Positions 1-9,535 of a DNA stretch of 64,000 nt are shown in pieces. The notes under the pieces are model-generated. The model searched no databases. It saw nothing but the letters and a program-made list of their open reading frames with translations, and was not told the DNA's origin. Within the stretch, counting starts at the first letter, position 1, and each line of letters begins with the position of its first letter. The DNA is taken from contig NZ_CM001442.1 of the NCBI RefSeq assembly GCF_000244915.1, positions 3,782,001-3,846,000 on the forward strand, written 5' to 3'. This DNA is from Bradyrhizobium sp. WSM471. GTDB taxonomy: Bacteria; Pseudomonadota; Alphaproteobacteria; Rhizobiales; Xanthobacteraceae. Both the position numbers and the translations under genes were made by a program.

Positions 1-63
1 GCGTTCGAGCAGACGCAGAAATACGTGGCGCAGGCCGCCGCGCGTGCCGGGGTAAAGCTCTGA
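1..63 (+). CDS. C-terminal end of an unidentified gene (partial)
   Basis: An open frame runs from the first base to a TGA at 61-63 and gives about 20 residues ending in ARAGVKL. The rest of the gene lies outside the window, so no function can be assigned. Its stop overlaps the proposed CTG start of the next gene by three bases, which suggests the two are translationally coupled. Confidence 0.6.
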   Translation, partial: AFEQTQKYVAQAAARAGVKL

Positions 64-1286
64 CAGCGGTCGCCGTCATCGGCGCCGGCCCTGCTGGGCT
101 GATGGCGGCCGAAGTGCTCGCGCAGGGCGGTGCTCGTGTCACCGTCTACGATTCCATGCCATCCGCGGGCCGCAAATTCCTGATGGCCGGCCGCGGCGGA
201 CTCAATCTCACCCACAGCGAACCGCTGCCGCAGTTCATCACGCGCTATCGCGAGGCGGCGCCGAGACTGCAGGCTGCGATCGAAGCGTTTTCGCCTGACT
301 CGCTGCGTGCCTGGAGCGAGGCGCTGGGCGAGCCGACCTTTGTCGGCTCCAGCGGGCGTGTGTTTCCGAAAGCGTTCAAGGCATCGCCATTGCTGCGGGC
401 GTGGCTGCGGCGCCTCGATGCTGCCGGCGTGCGCTTTGCCTTTCGGCAGCGCTGGATGGGCTGGGACCGGGACGGACGGCTGGTCTTTGACCCGCCCGGC
501 AGCGGCGCTACCGTCGCCGCGGACGCCACAGTGCTGGCACTCGGCGGCGCCAGCTGGCCGCGACTAGGCTCCGATGGCGGCTGGACGACGATCCTGGCCG
601 ACAAAGGCGTTGCGATCTCGACGCTGCGGCCAGCGAACTCCGGCTTCACAGTCGCATGGTCCGAAATCTTCCGCACGCGCTTCGAAGGCCAGCCACTCAA
701 GGGCATTACGCTGTCCTTCGGCCCACACCGGGCGCGCGGCGAGGCCATGATCACAAGCGGCGGGATCGAGGGCGGGGCGATCTATGCGCTGTCGGCCGAA
801 CTGCGCGAGGCGATCGCGGCGAACGGCGAAGCGGTCCTGCATGTCGCCTTGCGGCCGGATGTCGATCATGGCGAACTCGTCAAACGCCTGTCCGCATCGC
901 GCGGCAAGCAATCGTTCTCCAACTTCCTGCGCAAGGCTGCGCAGCTGTCGCCGGTCGCAGTCGGGCTGTTGCAGGAAGCCGCCATCAGTGCCGGCCAGTC
1001 GTTGTCGGCCGTGTCGGCCGAAGGTTTGGCGGAGCTCATTAACGCCGTGCCGATCAAGCTCACGGGCGTAGCGCCGATCGCGCGCGCGATCTCCAGCGCC
1101 GGCGGGATTTCTCTCGATGAACTCGACTCGGACTTCATGATCCGCAAGCTGCCGGGCGTGTTCGCGGCCGGTGAGATGCTGGACTGGGAGGCGCCGACCG
1201 GTGGCTATTTGCTTCAGGCCTCGTTCGCGACGGGGGCTGCGGCGGGCAGGGGCGTGTTGCGACGGCTCGCCCTGAAGGACGGGTAG
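60..1286 (+). CDS. NAD(P)/FAD-dependent oxidoreductase, HI0933/BaiN-like flavoprotein
   Basis: Probable cytosolic flavoprotein of the HI0933/BaiN-like family. The dinucleotide-binding motif VIGAGPAGLMAA lies at about residues 6-17, and the C-terminal GEMLDWEAPTGGY segment is typical of the family's second FAD contact. The substrate is unknown. The first in-frame ATG is at 102, but starting there would delete the GxGxxG loop. There is no in-frame ATG, GTG or TTG further upstream before the motif, so I place the start at CTG (60-62), which reads L/M-TAVAVIGAG. A GGGG run at 49-52 could serve as ribosome-binding site. With this start the protein is about 408 residues, normal for the family. The flavoprotein call is firm; the CTG start is inference. 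Confidence 0.8.
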   Translation: MTAVAVIGAGPAGLMAAEVLAQGGARVTVYDSMPSAGRKFLMAGRGGLNLTHSEPLPQFITRYREAAPRLQAAIEAFSPDSLRAWSEALGEPTFVGSSGRVFPKAFKASPLLRAWLRRLDAAGVRFAFRQRWMGWDRDGRLVFDPPGSGATVAADATVLALGGASWPRLGSDGGWTTILADKGVAISTLRPANSGFTVAWSEIFRTRFEGQPLKGITLSFGPHRARGEAMITSGGIEGGAIYALSAELREAIAANGEAVLHVALRPDVDHGELVKRLSASRGKQSFSNFLRKAAQLSPVAVGLLQEAAISAGQSLSAVSAEGLAELINAVPIKLTGVAPIARAISSAGGISLDELDSDFMIRKLPGVFAAGEMLDWEAPTGGYLLQASFATGAAAGRGVLRRLALKDG

Positions 1287-1315
1287 AGCGCACGCTCCAC
1301 CCATCCCACGGAGCC

Positions 1316-2395
1316 CTACCTCAGTTTTCCCCGTGCCGCCACCGGCAGCGTGCCGATGATCTCCTCACCGCGCACCATCACCACTTCGTCCATCATGTTG
1401 ACGACGACGCAGACATGATTGGGCACGACCCGCACGACGTCGCCGACATTGGGCCGGGTGTTGCTGCGGGAGAGGTCGAGGAAGCCGTGCTCTTCGGCGA
1501 AGCGTGCGATCTTCGCTTCGGGGTGCTCGAGGATGAGGCCGTGGCCGTCGAGGCCGCCGGTGTCCGTCGTCAGAGTCTTCGAGCCCGCGTCGAGGATGCC
1601 GCGCTCAGGCGCGGCGCGGCTGACCACCGTCGAATAGATGTGCAGCGCGCAGTCATCCCAGGTGGCGACGCCCGCCGCGACCTGCATGCGGTCGTTATAG
1701 ATGTAGGTGCCGAAGCGGTGCTCGGTGCCGCCCTTGAGCTTGCCGAGATTCTTCAGGTTCGGCGTTCCGCCGGTCGAGACGATTTTTGCATCCAGCCCGT
1801 GCGCGCGCACGCCGGCCAGAGCTTCGTCATAGAATTTTTGCGCGTCCACCCAGCCGGTCTCGGTCGGATACATCATGAAGCCAGCGAATTGCAGTCCCTT
1901 GGATGCAGCAATCTCTTGCGCCAGCGCAATCGCCTCGGCGGGCGTTTCGACGCCGGCGCGCTTGCGTCCTGTGTCGCATTCGACCACGACCGACAGCGGT
2001 CGGCCTGAGGCCGCGGCGGCCTTGGGCAGGCCGGCAACGACGGTCGAATTGTCAGCGGCGACCGTCATGTTCGCCTTCGCCTGCAGCGCCCCTAACCGCG
2101 CCATCTTCTCTTCGCCGAGCAGGTTGTAGCTGATCAGGATGTCATCGATGCCGGCATTGGCCATGATCTCGGCTTCACCGAGCTTCTGGCAGGTGATGCC
2201 CTTGGCACCGGCAGCGATCTGCATCTTCGCGATCGTCGGGTTCTTGTGCGTCTTGATGTGAGGCCGGTTGGCGATCCCGGCGTCATCGCAGGCCTTCTGG
2301 ATCCGCGCGATGTTGCGCTCGACCTTGTCCATGTCGATGACGGCGCAGGGCGTGCCGTATTCGCGGGCGATCTTGGCGGCAAGGGTCGTTGTCAT
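1316..2395 (-). CDS. DSD1-family PLP enzyme (D-serine dehydratase / D-threonine aldolase-like)
   Basis: Fold-type III PLP enzyme with an alanine-racemase-type N-terminal barrel and a metal-binding C-terminal domain. It probably acts on D-serine or D-threonine-like beta-hydroxy D-amino acids. The PLP lysine lies in RPHIKTHK (about residues 45-51). PNHVC near residue 327 matches the His-x-Cys zinc pair of D-serine dehydratases rather than the His-x-Asp pair of classical D-threonine aldolases. The start at 2395 (MTTTLAAKIAREYG) fits the family; a longer frame to 2443 adds 16 unrelated residues. It is convergent with the flavoprotein gene, with only 29 bases between them. Substrate choice between the two activities is inference. 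Confidence 0.85.
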   Translation of the reverse strand: MTTTLAAKIAREYGTPCAVIDMDKVERNIARIQKACDDAGIANRPHIKTHKNPTIAKMQIAAGAKGITCQKLGEAEIMANAGIDDILISYNLLGEEKMARLGALQAKANMTVAADNSTVVAGLPKAAAASGRPLSVVVECDTGRKRAGVETPAEAIALAQEIAASKGLQFAGFMMYPTETGWVDAQKFYDEALAGVRAHGLDAKIVSTGGTPNLKNLGKLKGGTEHRFGTYIYNDRMQVAAGVATWDDCALHIYSTVVSRAAPERGILDAGSKTLTTDTGGLDGHGLILEHPEAKIARFAEEHGFLDLSRSNTRPNVGDVVRVVPNHVCVVVNMMDEVVMVRGEEIIGTLPVAARGKLR

Positions 2396-2458
2396 GGAAG
2401 TCTCTGAGTTGGCGCGCATTCCGTTTGCAAAAGCGGTGCCCACTTTTGCGAATGCACG

Positions 2459-4264
2459 CTAGGCCTGTTCAATCTCTTCGCGCCGCACTTCGAGCTCCAG
2501 CCATTTGTCCTCGGCCTCGGCCAGTTCCTTTTGCGCCTTCGTCAGAGCGTCGGATGCCTGGTCGAAGCGCTTGCGATCCTTTCGGAAGAGATCGGGGTCG
2601 TCAAGGAAGCGCTGCTGCTTGGCGATTTCGGCCTGCAGCTTGGCGATGGTCTTGGGCAGCGTCTCCAGCGCGTGTTGCTCGTTGAAAGTCAACCGCCGTC
2701 TCGCGCCGCCGGACGGCGCAACTGATCGCTGCTCTCTCGTCTCTTCGACGGCCTTCGCTGTCGCGCGCTTCACGTCGGCGCCGCGCTGGGCCAGCATGTC
2801 GGTATAACCGCCGGCGTATTCGAGCCAGCGTCCGTTGCCCTCGGGCACGATCACAGACGTTACCACGCGGTCGAGAAAATCGCGATCGTGGCTGATCAGG
2901 ATCACGGTGCCTTCATAGTCGCTGAGCATCTCCTCGAGGACGTCGAGGGTCTCCAGGTCGAGGTCGTTGGTCGGCTCGTCCAGCACCAGGAGGTTGGAGG
3001 GTTTTGCCAGCGCGCGTGCCAGCATAAGCCGGCCGCGCTCGCCGCCCGACAGCACCTCCAACGGCGTGCGCATCTGTTCCTGGGCGAACAGGAAGTCTTT
3101 CATGTAGCTGACGACATGCTTCGGCTTGCCGCCGACCATGACATGGTCGCCGCGGCCGCCGGTGAGCGCCTCGGCCAGCGTCGTCTTCGGATCGAGACTT
3201 TCCCGATGCTGGTCGAGCGTGGCCATCTCGATGTTGGCACCGAGCCGTATGCTGCCGCTGTCCGGTGCGCTGCCGCCGGTCAGCATCTCGATCAGCGTGG
3301 TCTTGCCGGCACCATTCGGGCCGACGATGCCGATACGGTCGCCGCGCTGGACGCGGATCGAGAAGCCGTCGACGATCTTTCGCTCGCCATAGGACCGGCT
3401 GATATCCTTGGCCTCGATGACGAGCTTGCCGGATTTGTCGGCCTCGGCAGCCGCGAGATTGGCGTTGCCCGTCGCGCCGCGATGGGTGCGGCGCTGGTCG
3501 CGCAGCGCGTGCAGGTTTCCCAGCCGCTTGACGTTGCGCTTGCGGCGGCCCGAGACGCCGTAACGCAACCAGTGCTCCTCGTTGACGATCTTGCGGTCGA
3601 GCTTGTGCTGGTCGCGCTCTTCCTCCGCGAGCACCTCGTCACGCCAGGCCTCGAAGGCACTGAAGCCGCGGTCGATCTGCCGGATCTGGCCGCGGTCGAG
3701 CCAGGCGGTGCTGCGCGAGAGATTGCCCAGGAAGCGCCGATCGTGGCTGATGATCACCAGCGCGCAGCGGCGGCTTTCCAGTTCGCCCTCCAGCCATTCG
3801 ATGGTCGGAAGATCCAGATGGTTGGTCGGCTCGTCCAGCAGCAGGATGTCGGGTGAGGGCGCCAGCACGCGCGCCAGCGCGGCGCGACGCGCTTCGCCGC
3901 CGGAGACATGCGCCGGATCTTCTTCGCCGCTGAGACCGAGCTGCTCGACCAGATAGCGCGCCTGATAGTGGTCGTCGCCGGCATTGAGGCCGGCCTCGAC
4001 ATAGGCCAGCGTGGTGGAGAAACCGGAAAAATCCGGCTCCTGCGGCAGGTAGCGGATGGTAGCGCCGGGCTGCACGAAACGGCTGCCGCCATCCGGTTCG
4101 ACCAGGCCGGCGGCGATCTTGAGCAGCGTCGATTTGCCGGACCCGTTGCGGCCGATCAGACAGACGCGCTCGCCGGTCGAAACCGACAGTTCGACGCCTG
4201 CCAGGAGCGGCGTGCCGCCGAAGGTCAGCTTGATATCGCGCAGTTGAATCAGCGGTGGCGCCAT
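2459..4264 (-). CDS. ABC-F family ATPase (Uup-like)
   Basis: Cytosolic twin-ATPase protein without membrane domains, of the ABC-F group whose members act on ribosomes or nucleic acid. It has Walker A motifs GRNGSGKST (residues 38-46) and GPNGAGKTT in the second half. The signatures VSGGEARR and LSGGERGR are each followed by LLLDEPTNHLD-type or LVLDEPTNDLD-type Walker B/D-loops. The C-terminal about 100 residues are charged and heptad-like (AKLQAEIAKQQRFLDD onward), as in the Uup coiled-coil domain. The length of 601 residues is usual for this group. Transcribed leftward, with its start only 8 bases from the DUF188 gene, so the two are probably co-transcribed. Confidence 0.93.
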   Translation of the reverse strand: MAPPLIQLRDIKLTFGGTPLLAGVELSVSTGERVCLIGRNGSGKSTLLKIAAGLVEPDGGSRFVQPGATIRYLPQEPDFSGFSTTLAYVEAGLNAGDDHYQARYLVEQLGLSGEEDPAHVSGGEARRAALARVLAPSPDILLLDEPTNHLDLPTIEWLEGELESRRCALVIISHDRRFLGNLSRSTAWLDRGQIRQIDRGFSAFEAWRDEVLAEEERDQHKLDRKIVNEEHWLRYGVSGRRKRNVKRLGNLHALRDQRRTHRGATGNANLAAAEADKSGKLVIEAKDISRSYGERKIVDGFSIRVQRGDRIGIVGPNGAGKTTLIEMLTGGSAPDSGSIRLGANIEMATLDQHRESLDPKTTLAEALTGGRGDHVMVGGKPKHVVSYMKDFLFAQEQMRTPLEVLSGGERGRLMLARALAKPSNLLVLDEPTNDLDLETLDVLEEMLSDYEGTVILISHDRDFLDRVVTSVIVPEGNGRWLEYAGGYTDMLAQRGADVKRATAKAVEETREQRSVAPSGGARRRLTFNEQHALETLPKTIAKLQAEIAKQQRFLDDPDLFRKDRKRFDQASDALTKAQKELAEAEDKWLELEVRREEIEQA

Positions 4265-4272
4265 GCGGTGTC

Positions 4273-4770
4273 TCAGTCCTGTCTTGTTGCGGCCTGGTCG
4301 GCGCGGCGGCGCTGGATGCGGCGGATGGTCTGGTCGAGTGTCGACAGAAACGTCGAGCGGTCGCGCGGTGAATAGGATTTCGGACCGCCGGTGACTTCGC
4401 CGGCCGAGCGTAAATCGGTCATCAGGTTGCGGACCGCGAGCGTCATCCCGATCGATTCCTCGGTGAACGCCTTGCCGTTGGACGCAATCACATCGGCGCC
4501 GGCCTTCACGCAGCGGCTCGCGAGTGGAATATCCGAGGTAATGACGATATCGCCGGGCCCGGCGCGTTCCGCGATCCAGTCATCGGCCGCGTCCATGCCG
4601 GCACCCGCGGCGACCCGCTCGATCAGCGGATCCTGGGGCACGCGGATGAAATTGCCCGCGACTACGCTCACGGGCAGGCCGTGCCTGCCAGCGACGCGAT
4701 AGATCTCGTCCTTCACCGGACAGGCGTCGGCGTCGACATAGATGCGGGTGGTGTTTTGAGGGTTCGTCAT
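4273..4770 (-). CDS. YaiI/YqxD family protein (DUF188)
   Basis: Predicted small cytosolic nuclease-like protein of the DUF188 family (YaiI/YqxD), related to the PIN/NYN fold. The hallmark N-terminus [18 protein letters not shown] is present, with the acidic pair VDAD, followed by the conserved asparagine segment VAGNFIRVP. The C-terminal part [15 protein letters not shown] is also characteristic. The start at 4770 ([11 protein letters not shown]) gives 165 residues. A longer frame to 4824 would run into the promoter region shared with the divergent MaoC-like gene. The biochemical role of the family is not established. Confidence 0.9.
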   Translation of the reverse strand: MTNPQNTTRIYVDADACPVKDEIYRVAGRHGLPVSVVAGNFIRVPQDPLIERVAAGAGMDAADDWIAERAGPGDIVITSDIPLASRCVKAGADVIASNGKAFTEESIGMTLAVRNLMTDLRSAGEVTGGPKSYSPRDRSTFLSTLDQTIRRIQRRRADQAATRQD

Positions 4771-4911
4771 TGTCCGTAGATGGGGCTTGCGAAGCGGTTC
4801 CGCAGCAGCCGCGTGGTACCCCATTCGGATCGCAAAGGCGAGGGGATTGACCCCGGTTCCTCAGGGCCTACGATCGGCCCGAAACAACAAGAATTTGGGG
4901 AAAGCCAAGCC

Positions 4912-5712
4912 ATGCCGAACCGGCTCGAAACCTATCGCGTCGAGGCCTACAACACGGCCAAACAATCCGAAAACAAGATGCATGACGACAATGTGGCGCG
5001 CCGCTTCGGATTTTCCGGCGGGCTGGTCCCCGGCGTCGACGTCTTCGCCTACATGGTGCATGTGCCGGTGGCGCGCTGGGGCCGAGATTTCCTGTCGCGC
5101 GGGCTGATCGAGGCGCGTTTCATCAAGCCGGTCTATGACGGCGAGACCGCCGACGTCGATGCGACCGAGCACAACGGCTTGCTCACCATCGAGGTGTTCA
5201 GCCGTACCGAGCTCTGCGCAACGGGCACGGCGTCGCTGCCGGCGACTGCGACTGCGGTGTCGTTGAGCGACTATGTCGAGGTCCCCGCGATTGCCGAGCG
5301 CAAGCCGGTCAGCGCGGCAACATTCGAGACCGGCAAATGGCTCGGCACGACACCGCGCCGCTGGGCCGGGCAGGATGCGGCCGACTATCTCGCCGACATC
5401 CGTGAGACCGATCCGATCTTCGCGGGCGAGGGGCTAGGCCACCCCGGCCTGATCCAGCGCGTCATGAACCGCGTGCTGGTGGACAACACGATCCTCGGCC
5501 CCTGGATCCATGTCGGCAGCCGCATGCAATTGTTGTCGGCCGCACGCTCCGGTGACGAGATCACCGCGCGGGCAAAAGTCACCGCGAATTACGAGAAGAA
5601 GGGCCACCGCTTCGTCGAGCTCGACGCGCTGGTGGTTGCCAACGGCACGACGCCGCTGGCGCACTGCCAGCACATCGCGATCTACCAGCCGCGCGAGCAG
5701 GCGGTGGCGTAG
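4912..5712 (+). CDS. MaoC-like / hotdog-fold hypothetical protein
   Basis: Protein of 266 residues that reads like a double-hotdog MaoC-type dehydratase relative: RRFGFSGGLVPGVDVFAYM, then ARFIKPVYDGETADVDATEH, then a C-terminal half ending LVVANGTTPLAHCQH. Such proteins act on acyl-CoA or acyl thioesters in related families, but no catalytic residues are clear enough to assign a reaction. The start is at ATG 4912, preceded by TTGGGGAAAG. The upstream in-frame extension to 4780 is non-coding in character. Monocistronic, divergent from the DUF188 gene. Confidence 0.75.
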   Translation: MPNRLETYRVEAYNTAKQSENKMHDDNVARRFGFSGGLVPGVDVFAYMVHVPVARWGRDFLSRGLIEARFIKPVYDGETADVDATEHNGLLTIEVFSRTELCATGTASLPATATAVSLSDYVEVPAIAERKPVSAATFETGKWLGTTPRRWAGQDAADYLADIRETDPIFAGEGLGHPGLIQRVMNRVLVDNTILGPWIHVGSRMQLLSAARSGDEITARAKVTANYEKKGHRFVELDALVVANGTTPLAHCQHIAIYQPREQAVA

Positions 5713-5752
5713 GCACGGGCGAAGAGAGGCAAGTACACGGCTCCAAGCTCGG

Positions 5753-5854
5753 TGTCATGCCCCGCGAAGGCGGGGCATCCAGTACGCCGCGGCTTCTCCG
5801 TAAATCACTGCCGCCTCAGAGTACTGGATCGCCCGGTCGAGCCGGGCGATGACA
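5753..5854. repeat. Palindromic intergenic repeat, family A copy 1
   Basis: An about 100-base element begins TGTCATGCCCCGCGAAGG and ends GAGCCGGGCGATGACA. Its inner part has CCAGTACGCCGCGG and, on the other arm, AGAGTACTGGATCG, so it folds into a long imperfect hairpin. Related copies lie at 20510-20614 and 62416-62516, and a short form at 14371-14403. It sits between two convergent genes and may terminate both. Confidence 0.8.
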
Positions 5855-5882
5855 GTGAGCTTGTGGAGGCAGATGGGCAGCG

Positions 5883-8255
5883 CTACGCCGCTTTCCCCTT
5901 GGCATCCTGGATCGCCCGCCACACGCGCTCCGGCGTCAGCGGCATGTCGATGTGCTTGATGCCGTAGTCGGAGAGCGCGTCGATCACCGCGTTCACGACC
6001 GTTGACAGGCTGCCGGCGCAGCCGGCCTCGCCGCAGCCTTTGCTGCCGAGTGGATTGGTCGTGGCCGGCACCGGGTGGTCGCCGACCGTCATGTTCGGAA
6101 CGTCCTCGGCGCGCGGCAGGGCGTAGTCCATCAGCGAGCCCGTGATCGGCTGGCCGCTCTCGTCGTAACGGACGTGCTCCATGAGAGCCTGGCCGATGCC
6201 CTGGACGACGCCGCCATGGAGCTGGCCCGCGACCAGCAGCGGGTTGATCACCGTGCCGAAATCGTTGACCGCGCTGTAGCGCACGATCTGCACGACGCCG
6301 GTCTCGGGGTCGATCTCGACCTCGGCGACATGGCAGCCGTTCGGGAAGGACGACGGCACCGGTTCGCTGGTGTGATCGACGTCGAGGCTGTCGGGCACGC
6401 CATCCGGGGTCTTGCCGTCGTGCAGGCGCTTGGCGAGCTCCATGATGTCGATGCTGCGGTCGGTGCCGGCGATCGTAAAGCTGCCGCCTTCGAATTCGAT
6501 GTCGGCTTCGGATGCCTCGAGCATGTGCGCGGCGGCGCGCTTGCCCTTTTCAATCACGAGCTTGGCGGCGCCCACGATCGCCATGCCGGTCGCGGTGATC
6601 GAGCGCGAGCCACCGGTGCCATTGCCGGTGTGGACGATATCGCTGTCGCCCTGCACCAGCTTGACGCTGTCGAAGGGGACGCCGAGCTGCTGGCAGAGTA
6701 CCTGCGCGAATGCGGACGCGTGGCCCTGGCCGTAATCGAGCGTTCCGGTGATGAGCTGCACCGAGCCATCGGGATCGAACACGATCTTGCCGAGCTCGAC
6801 GCCGGGAGGTGCGGTCACCTCCAGATAGGAACCGACGGCGATGCCACGCAGTTTGCCGGACTTCTTGCTCTCCTTCTTGCGCTTGGCAAAATTCTCGTGG
6901 TCGGAGATTTCGAGCGCCTTGTTGAAGACAGCCTGGAAGTCGCCGCTGTCATAGGTGACGCCGGAGGACGCGGCGAACGGCATCTGGTTCTGCTTGATGA
7001 AGTTGCGCTTGCGCAAGGTCAGCCGGTTGATGCCCATCTCGTCGGCGGCGCGGTCGATCAGCCGCTCCATGTAGTAGTTGGCCTCGGGCCGGCCCGCGCC
7101 GCGATAGGCGCCCATCAGCGTGGTGTTGGTCAGCACCGTCTTGATATCGACGGCCATCAGCGGTGTGCGATAGACGCTGGAAAAGTTCTTGCTGGTGTTG
7201 AGCGAGAGCGGACTGGGGGCAACGCCGGTGATGTAGGCACCGAGATTGCCGTAGCCCGAGAGCTTGGCGGCGAGGAAATGCCCCTCGGCGTCCAGCGCGA
7301 GCTCGGCGTGAATCTTCTGCGCACGGCCGTGGCTGTCGGACAAGAAACTGGTCGAGCGTTCGTCCAGCCATTTTACCGGCCGTCCCAATTCCTTGGCCGC
7401 ATACAGGATGCACATGTACTCGGGGTAGTTGACGTTCTTCATGCCGAAGGAGCCGCCGACATTGGCGGTGAGGATGCGCACCTTCTCGTTCGGCACCTTC
7501 AGGTTCTTGGCGAGGTTGGCGCGGTTGCCGGCGACGCCCTGCGTCGGCATCTGGATGGTGTAGCGCTCGGACTTCTTGTCGTAGGAGGCAAGGCCGACGC
7601 GCGGCTCCATCGAGACCACGGCGACGCGGGTGTTCTCGATGTCGACCTTGGTGACGTGAGCGGCGCTGGCGAAGGCCGCATTGACCTTCTCGATGTCGCC
7701 ATAGTGGTAGTCGAGCGCGACATTGTTCGGGATGTGATCGTAGAGTTGCGGCGCGCCGGGTTTTGCGGCTTCCTCGGGATCGGTCACCGCTGGCAACGGG
7801 TCGATATCGAGCTCGACCGCCTCGGCCGCGTCGCGCGCCTGGGCCAGCGTCTCCGCCACCACGAAGGCGACAGGATCGCCGACGAAGCGGACCTTGTCGG
7901 TTGCGAGCGGCTGGCGGTTAGTCTGGAGCAGGGGAGAGCCGTCACGGCTCTTCAGCGGCAGGCCGCAGGTGAAGGGGCCGTAGCCGGCCGCATCGAGGTC
8001 CTTGCCGGTCCACACCCCCAGCACGCCCGGCATCGCCCTGGCGGCGTCGATGTTGATGCCGCGAATGGCGCCGTGGGCATGGGTCGAGCGGACGATCACG
8101 GCATGGGCCTGGCCCGGCAGGTTGAAATCGTCGGTGTAGCGGCCCTTGCCGCGCACCAGGGTATCGTCCTCCTTGCGGCGGACCGGCTGCCCGACGCCAT
8201 ATTTTTGCAGTGCAATAGCGTTTTCGAGCGTCGAGGATTTGGTGTGTTCTTGCAT
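5883..8255 (-). CDS. Xanthine dehydrogenase family molybdopterin-binding subunit (CoxL-like, form II type)
   Basis: Large subunit of a molybdenum hydroxylase, the part that holds the molybdopterin-cytosine dinucleotide and active site. Seen: the entry domain (GVGQPVRRKEDDTLVRGKGR), the segment MGAYRGAGRPEANYYMERL and the C-terminal GCGEAGCAGS loop carrying the presumed catalytic glutamate near residue 742. AYRGAGR is the form II motif, not the AYxCSFR loop of true aerobic CO dehydrogenase, so the substrate is probably an aldehyde or heterocycle and not CO. The start is ATG 8255; a TTG at 8279 is less likely. About 790 residues. No CoxM (FAD) or CoxS (2Fe-2S) partner is adjacent, so it must pair with subunits encoded elsewhere. 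Confidence 0.9.
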   Translation of the reverse strand: MQEHTKSSTLENAIALQKYGVGQPVRRKEDDTLVRGKGRYTDDFNLPGQAHAVIVRSTHAHGAIRGINIDAARAMPGVLGVWTGKDLDAAGYGPFTCGLPLKSRDGSPLLQTNRQPLATDKVRFVGDPVAFVVAETLAQARDAAEAVELDIDPLPAVTDPEEAAKPGAPQLYDHIPNNVALDYHYGDIEKVNAAFASAAHVTKVDIENTRVAVVSMEPRVGLASYDKKSERYTIQMPTQGVAGNRANLAKNLKVPNEKVRILTANVGGSFGMKNVNYPEYMCILYAAKELGRPVKWLDERSTSFLSDSHGRAQKIHAELALDAEGHFLAAKLSGYGNLGAYITGVAPSPLSLNTSKNFSSVYRTPLMAVDIKTVLTNTTLMGAYRGAGRPEANYYMERLIDRAADEMGINRLTLRKRNFIKQNQMPFAASSGVTYDSGDFQAVFNKALEISDHENFAKRKKESKKSGKLRGIAVGSYLEVTAPPGVELGKIVFDPDGSVQLITGTLDYGQGHASAFAQVLCQQLGVPFDSVKLVQGDSDIVHTGNGTGGSRSITATGMAIVGAAKLVIEKGKRAAAHMLEASEADIEFEGGSFTIAGTDRSIDIMELAKRLHDGKTPDGVPDSLDVDHTSEPVPSSFPNGCHVAEVEIDPETGVVQIVRYSAVNDFGTVINPLLVAGQLHGGVVQGIGQALMEHVRYDESGQPITGSLMDYALPRAEDVPNMTVGDHPVPATTNPLGSKGCGEAGCAGSLSTVVNAVIDALSDYGIKHIDMPLTPERVWRAIQDAKGKAA

Positions 8256-8466
8256 GGAATTGACCTGAAAAGCCGGCAATTGCGCGGTTTGGGGGGCGCC
8301 TAGGGGACCGGACCCCTCAAAAATAACCCACCGGCCCGTTCACGACAACGCACGAATGGGCATGGTCCCATGTGATGTGTTGTTGCGCAGGATTGGTGCG
8401 CTGCTAATGTTTCAGGCGAAAAAGCAATTCCAGCTCGGCCTAACCGGCCGCGGAAAGACAGTTTGT
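8256..8466. promoter_or_regulatory. Divergent intergenic region between coxL-like gene and ppx
   Basis: About 210 bases between divergently transcribed genes, so promoters for both are expected here. No convincing operator or -35/-10 pair stands out by eye. A GGAAAG at 8451-8456 is the likely ribosome-binding site for the ppx-like start at 8467. Confidence 0.4.
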
Positions 8467-9534
8467 ATGAATGACCACACGCGGCTCCGCGACGGCCTTG
8501 CGCCGCACGGTGAGCTGGGGTCGATGGCGGCGGCGTTCGCCACTGAACCGGCCGTCGGCGCGCAAGCGCCGGGAACCGGCGTCTACGCGGCGCTCGACCT
8601 CGGCACCAACAATTGCAGGCTCCTGATCGCCTGTCCGACCCACGACGGCTTTCGGGTGGTCGATTCCTTCTCGCGCATCATCCGGCTCGGCGAGGGCGTC
8701 TCGGCGACGGGGTGCATCAGCGAGGCCGCGATCGAGCGCGCCATCGTGGCGCTCGGGATCTGCCGCGACAAGATCAACCTGCGCAAAGCCAAGCGATTGC
8801 GGCTGATCGCCACCGAAGCCTGCCGCGCTGCCTCGAACGCCGAGGGCTTTCGCAGCCGCGTCGCTGCCGAGACCGGGATCGAGCTCGAGGTGATCGACCG
8901 CGAGACCGAGGCGGCGCTCGCCGTGCTCGGCTGCTCGCCGCTGGTCGATCCCAGGGGGCGCGGCGCGATCCTGTTCGACATCGGCGGCGGCTCGACCGAG
9001 CTGGTGCGAATCGAGCGCGACGCCGCAAATCCGGAGCCGCGCATCAAAGCCTGGATGTCGATCCCGTTCGGTGTGGTCACGCTGGCCGAGCAGTTCGGGG
9101 GCCGCGACGTGACGCCCGAGATCTACGCCGCAATGGAGCGCGAGGTCGCCCGTCACATCACGCCGTTCGCCGAACAGCATGGCGGCGATCTCGCCGACAT
9201 GCATCTCCTGGGCACATCCGGCACTGTGACGACGCTCGCCGGCATCCATCTCAATCTCGCGCGCTACGACCGCCGCCGCATCGACAGCGTCTGGATGAAC
9301 GATACCGACGTCACTGCGACCATCAACAAGCTGCTCGGCATGAGCTATGAGGAGCGCGCCGGCAACAGCTGCATCAGTATCGAGCGCGCCGATCTCGTGC
9401 TGGCCGGCTGCGCCATCCTCGACGCGATCCGCCGCGCCTTTCCCCTGCCACGCCTGCGCGTCGCCGACCGGGGCCTGCGCGAAGGCATGCTGGTCGAGAT
9501 GATGCGCGAAGACGGCGCGCTCAGGAGCTGGTGA
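8467..9534 (+). CDS. ppx: Exopolyphosphatase / pppGpp phosphatase (Ppx/GppA family)
   Basis: Cytosolic sugar-kinase-fold phosphatase that hydrolyses polyphosphate and/or pppGpp. Motifs: the first phosphate loop [16 protein letters not shown], the acidic ATEACR segment, [10 protein letters not shown] as second phosphate loop and [14 protein letters not shown]. The length of about 355 residues fits the short, alphaproteobacterial form lacking the C-terminal HD extension. I chose ATG 8467 ([10 protein letters not shown]); an earlier ATG at 8407 is possible. It is followed after one base by rlmE, a linkage common in Hyphomicrobiales, and both are likely co-transcribed. Confidence 0.88.
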   Translation: MNDHTRLRDGLAPHGELGSMAAAFATEPAVGAQAPGTGVYAALDLGTNNCRLLIACPTHDGFRVVDSFSRIIRLGEGVSATGCISEAAIERAIVALGICRDKINLRKAKRLRLIATEACRAASNAEGFRSRVAAETGIELEVIDRETEAALAVLGCSPLVDPRGRGAILFDIGGGSTELVRIERDAANPEPRIKAWMSIPFGVVTLAEQFGGRDVTPEIYAAMEREVARHITPFAEQHGGDLADMHLLGTSGTVTTLAGIHLNLARYDRRRIDSVWMNDTDVTATINKLLGMSYEERAGNSCISIERADLVLAGCAILDAIRRAFPLPRLRVADRGLREGMLVEMMREDGALRSW

Positions 9535-9535
9535 G

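Noticed and set aside
6075..8303. Long plus-strand frame (742 codons) opposite the coxL-like gene
   Set aside because: Antisense shadow of a high-G+C gene; low-complexity His/Arg/Gly-rich translation with no family features, while the opposite strand has a full family match.
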